64,000 nucleotides of DNA from CAZCVI01 sp964502145 (GTDB taxonomy: Bacteria > Acidobacteriota > Aminicenantia > UBA2199), in assembly GCA_964502145.1 (NCBI GenBank), contig CAZCVI010000026.1, forward strand, positions 1 through 64,000. Reading direction: 5' to 3'. The translations under genes were made by a program, and so were the position numbers. Under the pieces are notes generated by a model, which made no database searches, was not told the origin of the DNA, and worked only from the letters and a program-made list of their open reading frames with translations. Below are positions 53,608-60,889 of the stretch, in pieces; the first letter of the stretch is position 1; each line of letters opens with the position of its first letter.

Positions 53608-54795
53608 TTAATGTATTCCTTCCCCATTGCAAAACTCAATGATGAATCGTACCAGTACTTCGGCTGTGGTCACCACCGAATCAAAATCCACATATTCCTC
53701 CGCAGCATGCAACCCATCACCCGCTGGACCAAAATTAACCGTGGGAATCCCTGCGGCAGCTAAAAGCGCCGTGTCCATCCAGAAAGAAGCACCCGCAATG
53801 ACAGGTTCTTTTCCCAGTACGTACCGGGCCGCTCGTTCCAAGGTTAAGACAATATCACTCGACCTGGAAATTTCAAAGGGTTGCCGATAATAGTCTCGTC
53901 GATAAGAAGCAACGAACAATCGATCCTCCTCAGCAATCTTTTTCAACAAATACCGGTATTCTTCATCAATATCTTCCGGTAATTCGTTCGGTATCGTGCG
54001 TCGTTCCAATTGGATTTTACAGTAATCCGGATAGGTACTCCATTCTGTTCCTCCTTGGATGAGCGAGGCATGAAGCGATGGGTTTCCCAGCAAAGGATGA
54101 GTTCTTCCCGACAAAACTGCCCAATCGAACCCGTCCAATATCGCCAGAACCTTTCCCGCTTTCATAATTGCATCGATCCCTTTCTCAGGCATACTGCCAT
54201 GCGCCGCTCTGCCCATAATCTCAATGGTACTCCAAACAAACCCTTTGTGTGCCGTCACAATCTGTAAATCGGTTGGTTCACAGACCACCGCCCCATCTGT
54301 AATATATTCTTTTAATAACGCTTCCGTGCCCATGGAAACATATTCCTCGTCCGCCACACCCGCGATAATCACATCGCCTTGCAAACGTATCCCAGAACGA
54401 ATAATGGCTTGTACTGCCATCACCTGTGCCGCAATACCCCCTTTCATATCCAATGCGCCACGCCCGTATACATCCCCATCGCGAAAGCTAGGCACAAAAG
54501 GTTCAATATGCATGGAACGGGCAGTCACCGTATCCATATGACCATTTAACATTAAAGAACGTCCCCCACCCGTACCTTTTAGAACTCCAATCACATTCAC
54601 ACGGTTCGTTCCCAACTCCTGAAAGCGAACCTCAAGCCCCATGCCCCGCAACACGTCACCAATATAATGGGCGATCTCCAACTCGCCTTTTCCCTCGGTT
54701 CCCAAACTGGGGTTCACTGAATTAATGGAAATTAACTTCTGTAAGAATTGCAATAATTCATCTCTATCGACGTGAATATTTTTTATTTCATTCAT
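53608..54795 (-). CDS. M20-family peptidase/deacylase (ArgE/DapE type)
   Basis: A 395-aa zinc hydrolase from the ATG at 54795 (AAGGAG 7 nt upstream), not the upstream in-frame ATG. Metal-binding segments are LNGHMDTVTA (His, Asp) and GRGALDMKGG (Asp), with the catalytic Glu in VADEEYVSMGTEA. The dimerisation insert lies around 180-300, and a late Gly-rich GPAGDGLHAAEEYV gives the last His. Members hydrolyse N-acyl amino acids or dipeptides (N-acetylornithine, succinyl-diaminopimelate). The exact substrate is unclear. Confidence 0.9.
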   Translation of the reverse strand: MNEIKNIHVDRDELLQFLQKLISINSVNPSLGTEGKGELEIAHYIGDVLRGMGLEVRFQELGTNRVNVIGVLKGTGGGRSLMLNGHMDTVTARSMHIEPFVPSFRDGDVYGRGALDMKGGIAAQVMAVQAIIRSGIRLQGDVIIAGVADEEYVSMGTEALLKEYITDGAVVCEPTDLQIVTAHKGFVWSTIEIMGRAAHGSMPEKGIDAIMKAGKVLAILDGFDWAVLSGRTHPLLGNPSLHASLIQGGTEWSTYPDYCKIQLERRTIPNELPEDIDEEYRYLLKKIAEEDRLFVASYRRDYYRQPFEISRSSDIVLTLERAARYVLGKEPVIAGASFWMDTALLAAAGIPTVNFGPAGDGLHAAEEYVDFDSVVTTAEVLVRFIIEFCNGEGIH

Positions 54796-54922
54796 CGGTT
54801 TACTCCTTTTACTAAAGGTTATTTTATAGGAGATGCTGGTTTTTTGCAACTGCCATAATATGAAAAAGATGGAAGTTAGGAGGCTAGGATGTTAGGAAAA
54901 AGAAAACGGTGGAAGACCGCTT

Positions 54923-55246
54923 CTACTCATGGCGACCAATGCTGATGGTGAAGCTGGTTACTTTTTTGTCGCCGTCCTGGTGATACTCGGGGATACAAGA
55001 GGTTCCTACTGGTGTATAGGGATCAAAGATTACCAGATACCCCTCGTCTGCGCCAGCGGTGGCCAAATATTTACGGGTCACCTGGAGAATGCCATCTTTT
55101 TTTATAGTTGAAATAGTGTTATGGTGATTCACTTTGGTTTCGATAATATATTTATGCCCCTTATAGGACAACAGAACATCCATTCGTCCTAGACTGTTCC
55201 ATTTCCAAACGATGCTCTTAAACCAAATATTCCTGTATCGAGACAT
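54923..55246 (-). CDS. C-terminal PD-(D/E)XK nuclease part, out of frame with the AAA gene
   Basis: A 107-aa reading frame containing GRMDVLLSYKGHKYIIETKV (Asp...Glu-x-Lys), the nuclease core that normally ends AAA/PD-(D/E)XK proteins. It overlaps the end of the AAA gene (stop at 55218) in another frame. If the frames are joined at the A9 run at 55268-55276 (T9 on the coding strand), the sequence continues as one protein of about 490 aa. No independent ribosome binding site is evident, so it is most likely the split end of the upstream gene. Confidence 0.6.
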   Translation of the reverse strand: MSRYRNIWFKSIVWKWNSLGRMDVLLSYKGHKYIIETKVNHHNTISTIKKDGILQVTRKYLATAGADEGYLVIFDPYTPVGTSCIPEYHQDGDKKVTSFTISIGRHE

Positions 55247-56381
55247 CCTGAAGTACTCCCGCCTCGTAAAAAAAAACCTTGAGAAGAAAATCTTTATAGA
55301 TATTATTGGCCACCACCGCTTGCCCCTTATGGTTTTTAATCAGGCCGTACTGTTCCAACCAGGATTGTTCTTCATCGTAAGGCTGGTACTCCACATGATC
55401 AAAAACGATCTCCACAAAGGTTTCCTTGTACAGTTTCGCTTTCTCGTAGAGGTTGTCGAAGTGGTCGTTTTTTTCTTGCATAAGCAGTTGAATCGCTTGT
55501 TCCACATCTTTTTCAGTGATGGGTTCAATGGTTCCCGGTTTAATGTTCACCGTCAGTATCGTACCCATGCGGTTAACCAGCCAAGTTTGGCCACCCGTTT
55601 CCGCGTGTATCTTTTTTATTGCTTCAGGGGTGAAGGGTTGGTTGGTTTCTGCCGTGTATTGGGCGTAGAGGTCTTGCACATTTTTTAAAGAGAAGGGGGG
55701 TAGCTCCACATGGTCGGCAATATTAAAAGGTGAGACACCTCCCACCACCAATTTGGTAATATTGCGAATCCCAATCAAACCCACGGAATAGAGAGCTTTC
55801 TGGCCCGTGATTTTGTATTTAAGATATAGTTCTCGCAAGGAGGTTAAAAAATTTCCCAACTCCGTGATGGGAATACCATCGAACTCGTCGATGACCACCA
55901 CGATCTTCTTGAATTGAAGTATCCGATTCAACTCTTCAAAAAGAATCATAAAAGAAACATGGTCCTTCAAATGATGGCTTTTTAAAAATTGAAATACGGT
56001 TTCAGATTTCTCGCAGCCGATGTCTTGCAGGCGATTGACCAGTTGTGGAAACAAATTCCTTTCAATTTCTGCATAAAATTTTTCATTGTTAAAACTATTG
56101 AAATACTGAAAACTCAGGAATAACACCACGTATGTTTTGTCTTGGTGCAGCTCTCGTCTGAGCATTTCCAGGAAAGTGGTTTTACCCGACTGTCGCGGCG
56201 CAAAGATAGAAAAATAGCGGCCAAGGTCGATCAAGGTTTTAATATCTTGGTTTTTGACACTGGTCACATTGTCTAAGGGCACATAATAAGACGTTAGGGG
56301 ATTCACTGTCCCTGAATCTTCAAAGTAACGTTTCGGCGTTTGATAGCTGGTATGATTGATATCCATGTTTTTATCCTGCAT
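55218..56381 (-). CDS. AAA-like ATPase, N-terminal part of a probably frameshifted AAA/nuclease gene
   Basis: A 387-aa protein. Walker A is FAPRQSGKTTFLEML (about 56-70), Walker B is VVVIDEFDGIP (about 158-168), and a winged-helix-like region follows at about 260-340 (TGGQTWLVNRMG). It matches AAA-like proteins of the AAA_35 type, which normally carry a C-terminal nuclease domain. Here the frame closes shortly after a homopolymer of nine T on the coding strand, and the nuclease continues in another frame (54923-55246). Possible causes are a sequencing error, inactivation or programmed slippage. Confidence 0.75.
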   Translation of the reverse strand: MQDKNMDINHTSYQTPKRYFEDSGTVNPLTSYYVPLDNVTSVKNQDIKTLIDLGRYFSIFAPRQSGKTTFLEMLRRELHQDKTYVVLFLSFQYFNSFNNEKFYAEIERNLFPQLVNRLQDIGCEKSETVFQFLKSHHLKDHVSFMILFEELNRILQFKKIVVVIDEFDGIPITELGNFLTSLRELYLKYKITGQKALYSVGLIGIRNITKLVVGGVSPFNIADHVELPPFSLKNVQDLYAQYTAETNQPFTPEAIKKIHAETGGQTWLVNRMGTILTVNIKPGTIEPITEKDVEQAIQLLMQEKNDHFDNLYEKAKLYKETFVEIVFDHVEYQPYDEEQSWLEQYGLIKNHKGQAVVANNIYKDFLLKVFFYEAGVLQDVSIQEYLV

Positions 56382-56444
56382 TCTTTCATTTTATGGCACA
56401 GGAGCGGATTTGTCAAGAGACTTCCTAAAACGTGCGGAAAATAG

Positions 56445-56473
56445 TTGACTTCTCTATTCTCTTCCGGTATATT
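56445..56473 (+). promoter_or_regulatory. Sigma70-type promoter before a small gene
   Basis: TTGACT (56445-56450), a 17-bp spacer, TATATT (56468-56473). TSS near 56480. It would drive the 42-aa ORF at 56501 and possibly the MNT-HEPN pair. Confidence 0.6.
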
Positions 56474-56500
56474 ATCTTTTTACCGGGAGAACCTTGGCCG

Positions 56501-56629
56501 ATGAATAAGAAACCTTTAACAACAAGGGGACAGGTGAGAATACCAAAAAAAGCTCTTCCCCAACGGGCATCCAATCTGACCATCATGGAAAAGAACCTGG
56601 AGATTATAAAGAAAAAATTAGGATGGTAG
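56501..56629 (+). CDS. Possible small basic protein, 42 aa
   Basis: ATG at 56501 with GGGAGA about 10 nt upstream, and a good promoter at 56445. The peptide is basic (TTRGQVRIPKKALPQRAS, then KNLEIIKKKLGW). The RGQVRIPKK stretch faintly recalls AbrB/SpoVT antitoxin starts (GQVTIP), but the protein is too short for that fold. Support comes mainly from promoter and ribosome binding site; the protein is not recognised. Confidence 0.4.
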   Translation: MNKKPLTTRGQVRIPKKALPQRASNLTIMEKNLEIIKKKLGW

Positions 56630-56651
56630 GGAAAAGATGGACATTAGGAAG
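56629..56651 (+). repeat. 23-bp direct repeat, left copy flanking MNT-HEPN
   Basis: GGGAAAAGATGGACATTAGG plus three further bases. It differs at one base from the copy at 57509-57531, and the pair brackets the MNT-HEPN genes. A third, less similar copy lies at 54861-54883, before the split AAA/nuclease gene. Confidence 0.6.
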
Positions 56652-56712
56652 ATTATTATGAAAGATTTTAAAATGGTTGATAAATTTGCTGAATGTGTCT
56701 ATAATATAAAGG

Positions 56713-57036
56713 ATGAAAAACAAACTAAGAATGTTGAAAGAGCTTAAAGATGCTTTGATGGTCTGCTTTGGAGAGGATATTCAATCGGTTATTCTCTTCG
56801 GGTCGCGGGTCACGGGGAAGGCGCATCTGGATTCGGATTACGATGTATTAATTATTCTGAAGTGCGATTATGATTGGCAATACGAGCAAAAGATCATTTC
56901 CGAGGTCTATAATCTTGAATTGAAGTATGAGGTATTCATTGATTTAAAGATCATTTCGGCGCGAGAGTTGCAGCATACCATCAAAGGTATGCTTCCATTA
57001 TATGCGGAAGCTATTCAAAAAGGGATACACGTATGA
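56713..57036 (+). CDS. Minimal nucleotidyltransferase (MNT), putative antitoxin
   Basis: A 107-aa protein with the pol-beta-type motif ILFGSRVTGKAHLDSDYDVLI (GS...DxD), and a third acidic residue around FIDLKII. This is the MntA-type domain, which in known pairs AMPylates and neutralises its HEPN partner. It overlaps the HEPN gene by 4 nt, the classic toxin-antitoxin arrangement. Confidence 0.88.
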   Translation: MKNKLRMLKELKDALMVCFGEDIQSVILFGSRVTGKAHLDSDYDVLIILKCDYDWQYEQKIISEVYNLELKYEVFIDLKIISARELQHTIKGMLPLYAEAIQKGIHV

Positions 57037-57431
57037 CGATTACCAATGAAGCGAGAGAGATCGTACTTAAGTATCGGTTAGAACAGGCGCATGAAATGGT
57101 CGACGAAGCCCGCTTTTTGATTGATAACAATAAGCTGAAGACTGCGGTCAATCGGATATATTATGGGATGTTTTATATTTTGTGCGGCTTGGCATTGAAG
57201 TATCAATTCAGTACTTCAAAACATCACCAATTGCTCGGCTGGTTTAATAAGACTTTCATCAAGGAAAAAATCATTGATCAAAAATATGGCGATATCATTC
57301 GTAAATCTTTCAGCAAGCGCTCTGATAGTGATTACGGCGTAATGGTAAAATTTGAGAAAATGGATGTTGAGAAGATGTTGGAGGATATGAAGGAATTTAT
57401 TGCTGTAATTGAAAGACTTATTTTCGATTAA
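57033..57431 (+). CDS. HEPN-domain protein, putative toxin partner of MNT
   Basis: A 132-aa all-helical protein. RLEQAHEMVDEARFLIDNNK and NRIYYGMFYILCGLALK are typical of the COG1895/COG2250 HEPN group, and SKRSDSDYGVMVKFEK corresponds to the segment that includes the R-x(4-6)-H/Y region. Members act as ribonucleases or are AMPylated by the partner MNT. The canonical RX4-6H is modified here (R followed by SDSDYG), so nuclease activity is uncertain. Confidence 0.85.
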   Translation: MTITNEAREIVLKYRLEQAHEMVDEARFLIDNNKLKTAVNRIYYGMFYILCGLALKYQFSTSKHHQLLGWFNKTFIKEKIIDQKYGDIIRKSFSKRSDSDYGVMVKFEKMDVEKMLEDMKEFIAVIERLIFD

Positions 57432-57508
57432 CTATCTGACCAATCAAAGATGTTTTTTTGCCTACCCCCAATTGGTCCTGAGAATTAGACGAAAGTAAGG
57501 AAGACAAA

Positions 57509-57531
57509 GGGAAAAGATGGAAATTAGGAAG
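57509..57531 (+). repeat. 23-bp direct repeat, right copy flanking MNT-HEPN
   Basis: GGGAAAAGATGGAAATTAGG plus three bases, matching 56629-56651 at 22 of 23 positions, 78 nt after the HEPN stop. The bracketed segment is about 880 bp. Confidence 0.6.
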
Positions 57532-57620
57532 CAACCCCGCCAAGGTCGCTGCGCTCTGTGGGATTATAACCGGAAAGAAACTCTGGCCATTCGGAGTTCT
57601 TGGAAACAGTTGAATAAAAT

Positions 57621-57669
57621 AATGCGACAAGGATGTCGCGTCTACGTAGACGCGCCATCCTGGCGCATT
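57621..57669. repeat. Long palindrome upstream of the amidotransferase gene
   Basis: Two arms of about 24 bp meet at GTCTAC-GTAGAC. The centre CGCGTCTACGTAGACGCG is a perfect 18-bp palindrome and the outer parts (AATGCG...CGCATT, with AGGATG/CATCCT) extend it with three mismatches. It is far longer than a usual terminator stem and has no U-tract. A REP/MITE-like element or a regulator site are possible. Confidence 0.6.
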
Positions 57670-57773
57670 AATAAGCGGCGAATCCAATAACGGCAGGCTT
57701 CCCATCGGAATTGTTTTGCGGTATAATGGGGGCGATACAAATTAGTAAATCCACAAGAACGACGAGGTGAAAC

Positions 57774-58460
57774 ATGATATTGGTACTGAATTGCATGATG
57801 GAAAAGAATCTGGCCACATCATTCGACAAGGCTATTTTAAGACCGATAGAAAAGAGCGGTAAAAAAGCGGAATTCGTCCGCGTCACAGGACCGGAAAAAC
57901 TTCCGGACCCGTCGCTTTATTCCCATGTCATCCTTTCAGGCTCGGAAGCGTCAGCGATAAATGATATGCCCTGGGATAACCCGTTGCAAGAGGTGATTAA
58001 ACAGTGTGTGACCTTAAAGAAACCATTTCTGGGCATTTGTTACGGTCACCAATTCCTGGCTGGTACTCTGGCAGATAGAAAACAAGTGGTCAAAGCGGTG
58101 ACGCCTGAATTCGGTTGGACCAACATTCATCTGCTTTCCAATCCTCTGTTCGAAGGCCTGCCACAGAACCATATCAGCATGGTCTCTCACTTTGATATGG
58201 TGCAACAATTACCCGCTGAATTCAACATTATTGCTTCCTCCCGCCTATGTAACATCCATGCTTATCAATATCGTGACCTGCCAATCTGGGGTCTGCAATT
58301 CCACCCGGAATACAATGCTGATGAAGCCAAAGAAATTTTTGACGCGTTACATGAAGAAGAACCTAATTTTCCCTCTTTATATGATGCCTCACTACTCCCC
58401 ATGGTCAACTTCGCACAAAATGAACGTATCTTACTGAACTTTCTCACCATTCACGGGTGA
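57774..58460 (+). CDS. Class I glutamine amidotransferase-like protein
   Basis: A 228-aa protein with the triad of type 1 glutamine amidotransferases: nucleophile Cys in FLGICYGHQFLAG and His/Glu in LQFHPEYNADEA. The overall pattern (ILSGSEASAI, then the SHFDMVQQLP region) is like stand-alone GuaA-N-type domains. It may hydrolyse glutamine or gamma-glutamyl compounds for an unlinked acceptor. GAGGTG precedes the ATG and a TATAAT hexamer lies at 57722. Only 4 nt separate it from the response regulator gene. Confidence 0.85.
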   Translation: MILVLNCMMEKNLATSFDKAILRPIEKSGKKAEFVRVTGPEKLPDPSLYSHVILSGSEASAINDMPWDNPLQEVIKQCVTLKKPFLGICYGHQFLAGTLADRKQVVKAVTPEFGWTNIHLLSNPLFEGLPQNHISMVSHFDMVQQLPAEFNIIASSRLCNIHAYQYRDLPIWGLQFHPEYNADEAKEIFDALHEEEPNFPSLYDASLLPMVNFAQNERILLNFLTIHG

Positions 58461-58464
58461 ACCC

Positions 58465-59130
58465 ATGACTATTTTAACCGTGGACGATTCAAAAACGTTT
58501 CAGGCGGCTATGGCTGCGATTCTTTGTGATATTGGGTATACAGAAATCGTGCAAAAGGAATCGGCAGTGGAAGCTATCCGCTTTCTGCGTTCGATGGAAG
58601 ATAATACCAATGGGCTGGCTGTAGATGTGATCCTGATGGACCTGGTAATGCCAAGAATGAATGGTATTGAAGCGGTCCGGGCTATAAAACAAGTGGACTT
58701 CCTCAAAGACATTCCGATTATTATGGTAAGCGCTATGGATGAAGAGAAAAAAATTGAAGAGGCATTTACTGCGGGCGCGGTGGATTTTATTGGCAAACCA
58801 GTTAAAAAACTGGAATTACAAGCTCGCTTGCGCTCGGTCTTAAAATTAAAATCAGAAATGGATTGCCGCAAAGCTCGGGAACAAGAATTGGAAAAAATGG
58901 TGGAAGAATTACGCCAATCTATCGCTGAAATCAACACGCTCAACGGTTTGTTACCGATCTGTGCCTATTGCAAAAAAATCAGGGATGACAAGGGGTATTG
59001 GCAGCAAGTCGAGAATTATGTGACGGAACGTTCCCAGGCCAGTTTTTCCCATAGTATTTGCCCGGAATGTCTTCGCCACCATCACCCCAAACAAGCCGAG
59101 AAATTACTGCAAGACAATGAGGAATCCTGA
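58465..59130 (+). CDS. Response regulator with C-terminal Cys-rich domain
   Basis: A 221-aa protein. The receiver domain spans about 1-125; the phosphoacceptor Asp lies in DVILMDLVMPRMNG, and the Lys of FIGKPVKK closes the active site. After a short coiled coil, the C-terminal part contains LLPICAYCKKIRDDKGYWQQ and SICPECLRHHHP. This CxxC...CxxC module often follows receiver or PAS domains and is of unknown function, perhaps zinc binding. No kinase is adjacent; it is cotranscribed with the amidotransferase-like gene. Confidence 0.88.
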   Translation: MTILTVDDSKTFQAAMAAILCDIGYTEIVQKESAVEAIRFLRSMEDNTNGLAVDVILMDLVMPRMNGIEAVRAIKQVDFLKDIPIIMVSAMDEEKKIEEAFTAGAVDFIGKPVKKLELQARLRSVLKLKSEMDCRKAREQELEKMVEELRQSIAEINTLNGLLPICAYCKKIRDDKGYWQQVENYVTERSQASFSHSICPECLRHHHPKQAEKLLQDNEES

Positions 59131-59302
59131 CTTTTAATCGTAAATTCAGTGTTCGCCCTAACCAGAAACGCCAAAACAAGAATTACTGAAAATATCGCCT
59201 GGTTGTGTTTATATTTTTTTATTTGTGTTACAATACCCATGTTTAGAATTCAAATAAAAAAATAACCCTGACTATCAGGGAAAAACAAAACGAGGTGACA
59301 CC

Positions 59303-60472
59303 ATGCTTAATATAGCACTCTTTGGCCCTCCTGGGGCTGGTAAAGGCACGCAATCCAAACTTCTGATGGATAAATACAAACTGATCTATATTTCTACCGG
59401 CGACATTCTCCGCCAAGAGATCAGCGAAGGCTCCGATCTGGGACTGGAAGCCAAAAGCATCATTGAAAAAGGCGGTCTGGTCTCCGACGAAATCATCGTC
59501 CAAATCATTGAAAAAAAAATAGAGACCAATCCTGAATCCAACGGCTTTCTTTTCGACGGCTTTCCCAGAACCTTTGTGCAAGCCTATATCCTGGAAGGTC
59601 TTTTATTAAAAAAACACACTTCCCTGATGAGTTTAATCAGCCTGGAAGTACCCCGTGCAGAATGTGTCAAACGACTCTTAAACCGCGCCAAAGATTCCGG
59701 GCGCTCCGACGACACCAAAGAGGTGATCGAGTACCGCCTGGATGAATATGACGAAAAAACCATTCCTGTCCTTGATTTTTATAAAGAGCGAGGCATACTC
59801 ACCGCGCTCAATGGTCTGGGTACGATAGCGGAAATCTCGGCCAGAATCATCGGCTCCATTGAACGGGATTTGAAAAAAGTGCAGTTGAATGTCGTGCTTT
59901 TCGGCTACCCTGGAGCAGGTAGAGGAACGCAAGGCAAGAATTTGGCAGAAAAATTCAATCTGGTTTATGTCTCCACCGGCGATATGCTCATCGAGGAAGT
60001 CAAAAATAATACCGATATCGGCGCCAATATCAAACAATTAATGGAAAAAGGGTTCATGGTGCCCGATGCTATTGTCATCAAATTAATCGAAAAGAAGATC
60101 GCTGAAAGCAAGGAAGTGAATGGTTTTATTTTCAAAGGATTTCCCAGGACTATTGTACAGGCGTACATACTGGACGGTTTACTCAGAAAACGCAATTCGT
60201 CAATTTCCTGTGTCCTGAACTTGCATGTGCCAGTATTGGAATTGGTCAAACGATTGGCTGCACGCGGCAAGACTACCCAGAAAATGAGCTATGACACGCA
60301 GACGGAAACCATTGTCCAACGATTGGAAGAACATGAACGCAAAGCTGCCGGGGTGCTGAAGTATTATCAGAAAGAGAAAAAATGCTTCACTATCGACGGC
60401 ACAGGCGACAAAAATAAAATATTCGAGGCATTGTCCAAAAGCATTGAACTGGTCTTTAAAAACGTCCGCTAA
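59303..60472 (+). CDS. Tandem adenylate kinase: active N-terminal and degenerate C-terminal half
   Basis: A 389-aa fusion of two adenylate kinase domains. The first (1-193) keeps P-loop GPPGAGKGT with K14, STGDILRQ with R37, FDGFPRT (85-90) and GRSDDTKEVIEYRL with R134 and R145. The second (194-389) is clearly homologous, but its P-loop is GYPGAGRGT (R207 for Lys), STGDMLIE lacks the NMP-binding Arg, DGFPR is replaced by KGFPR, and the LID arginine segment is lost. The second half is therefore probably non-catalytic. Both have a short LID. GAGGTGAC precedes the ATG, a CCCTGA/TCAGGG hairpin lies at 59266-59280, and a TACAAT box at 59229. Usual adenylate kinases are 180-220 aa. Confidence 0.88.
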   Translation: MLNIALFGPPGAGKGTQSKLLMDKYKLIYISTGDILRQEISEGSDLGLEAKSIIEKGGLVSDEIIVQIIEKKIETNPESNGFLFDGFPRTFVQAYILEGLLLKKHTSLMSLISLEVPRAECVKRLLNRAKDSGRSDDTKEVIEYRLDEYDEKTIPVLDFYKERGILTALNGLGTIAEISARIIGSIERDLKKVQLNVVLFGYPGAGRGTQGKNLAEKFNLVYVSTGDMLIEEVKNNTDIGANIKQLMEKGFMVPDAIVIKLIEKKIAESKEVNGFIFKGFPRTIVQAYILDGLLRKRNSSISCVLNLHVPVLELVKRLAARGKTTQKMSYDTQTETIVQRLEEHERKAAGVLKYYQKEKKCFTIDGTGDKNKIFEALSKSIELVFKNVR

Positions 60473-60502
60473 GTAATAAACACGATGTTTTATTTTAAGG
60501 GA

Positions 60503-60528
60503 TGCCGCCGGCGGCTTTTATTTTTTTT
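60503..60528 (+). terminator. Intrinsic terminator after the tandem adenylate kinase
   Basis: GCCGCC-GGCGGC stem directly followed by TTTTATTTTTTTT, 30 nt after the stop codon. Confidence 0.75.
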
Positions 60529-60591
60529 GTGGTTATTTTTTCAGGGATATGATAAAATAGCGTTTATTATAAAACCACTAGGAGGAATACG

Positions 60592-60864
60592 ATGAGACAT
60601 AGAGATATCGTGGCAGTTATTGTAGATAACCGGAACGAAACAGCGGTTAATGTGCAGAAGATTTTGACAGGCTGGGGTTGTATGATTAAAACAAGACTGG
60701 GTCTTCACGACGGCGTCCTGGACAAATGCAGTCAAACTGGCCTGATCATTCTGGAAATGGTGGGCGAAACGGAAAAACTGGAAGAATTCGTGCGCAAACT
60801 AAACCTGATCAAAGGAGCCCAGGCCAAACACATGCGCCTGGACCTCAAAGAAGACGTTCAATAA
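60592..60864 (+). CDS. Small ACT-like regulator (TM1266/iron-only hydrogenase system regulator type)
   Basis: A 90-aa protein with an alpha/beta ACT-like pattern. VAVIVDNRNETAVNVQKIL and the Gly-rich TRLGLHDGVLDKCSQTGLIILEM are like the small regulators annotated as iron-only hydrogenase system regulator. A perfect AGGAGG lies before the ATG. No hydrogenase gene is in the window, so the family name should not be taken as function. A ligand-binding role is likely. Confidence 0.7.
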   Translation: MRHRDIVAVIVDNRNETAVNVQKILTGWGCMIKTRLGLHDGVLDKCSQTGLIILEMVGETEKLEEFVRKLNLIKGAQAKHMRLDLKEDVQ

Positions 60865-60889
60865 GAAATTCAATACGCATTCCCACGCC

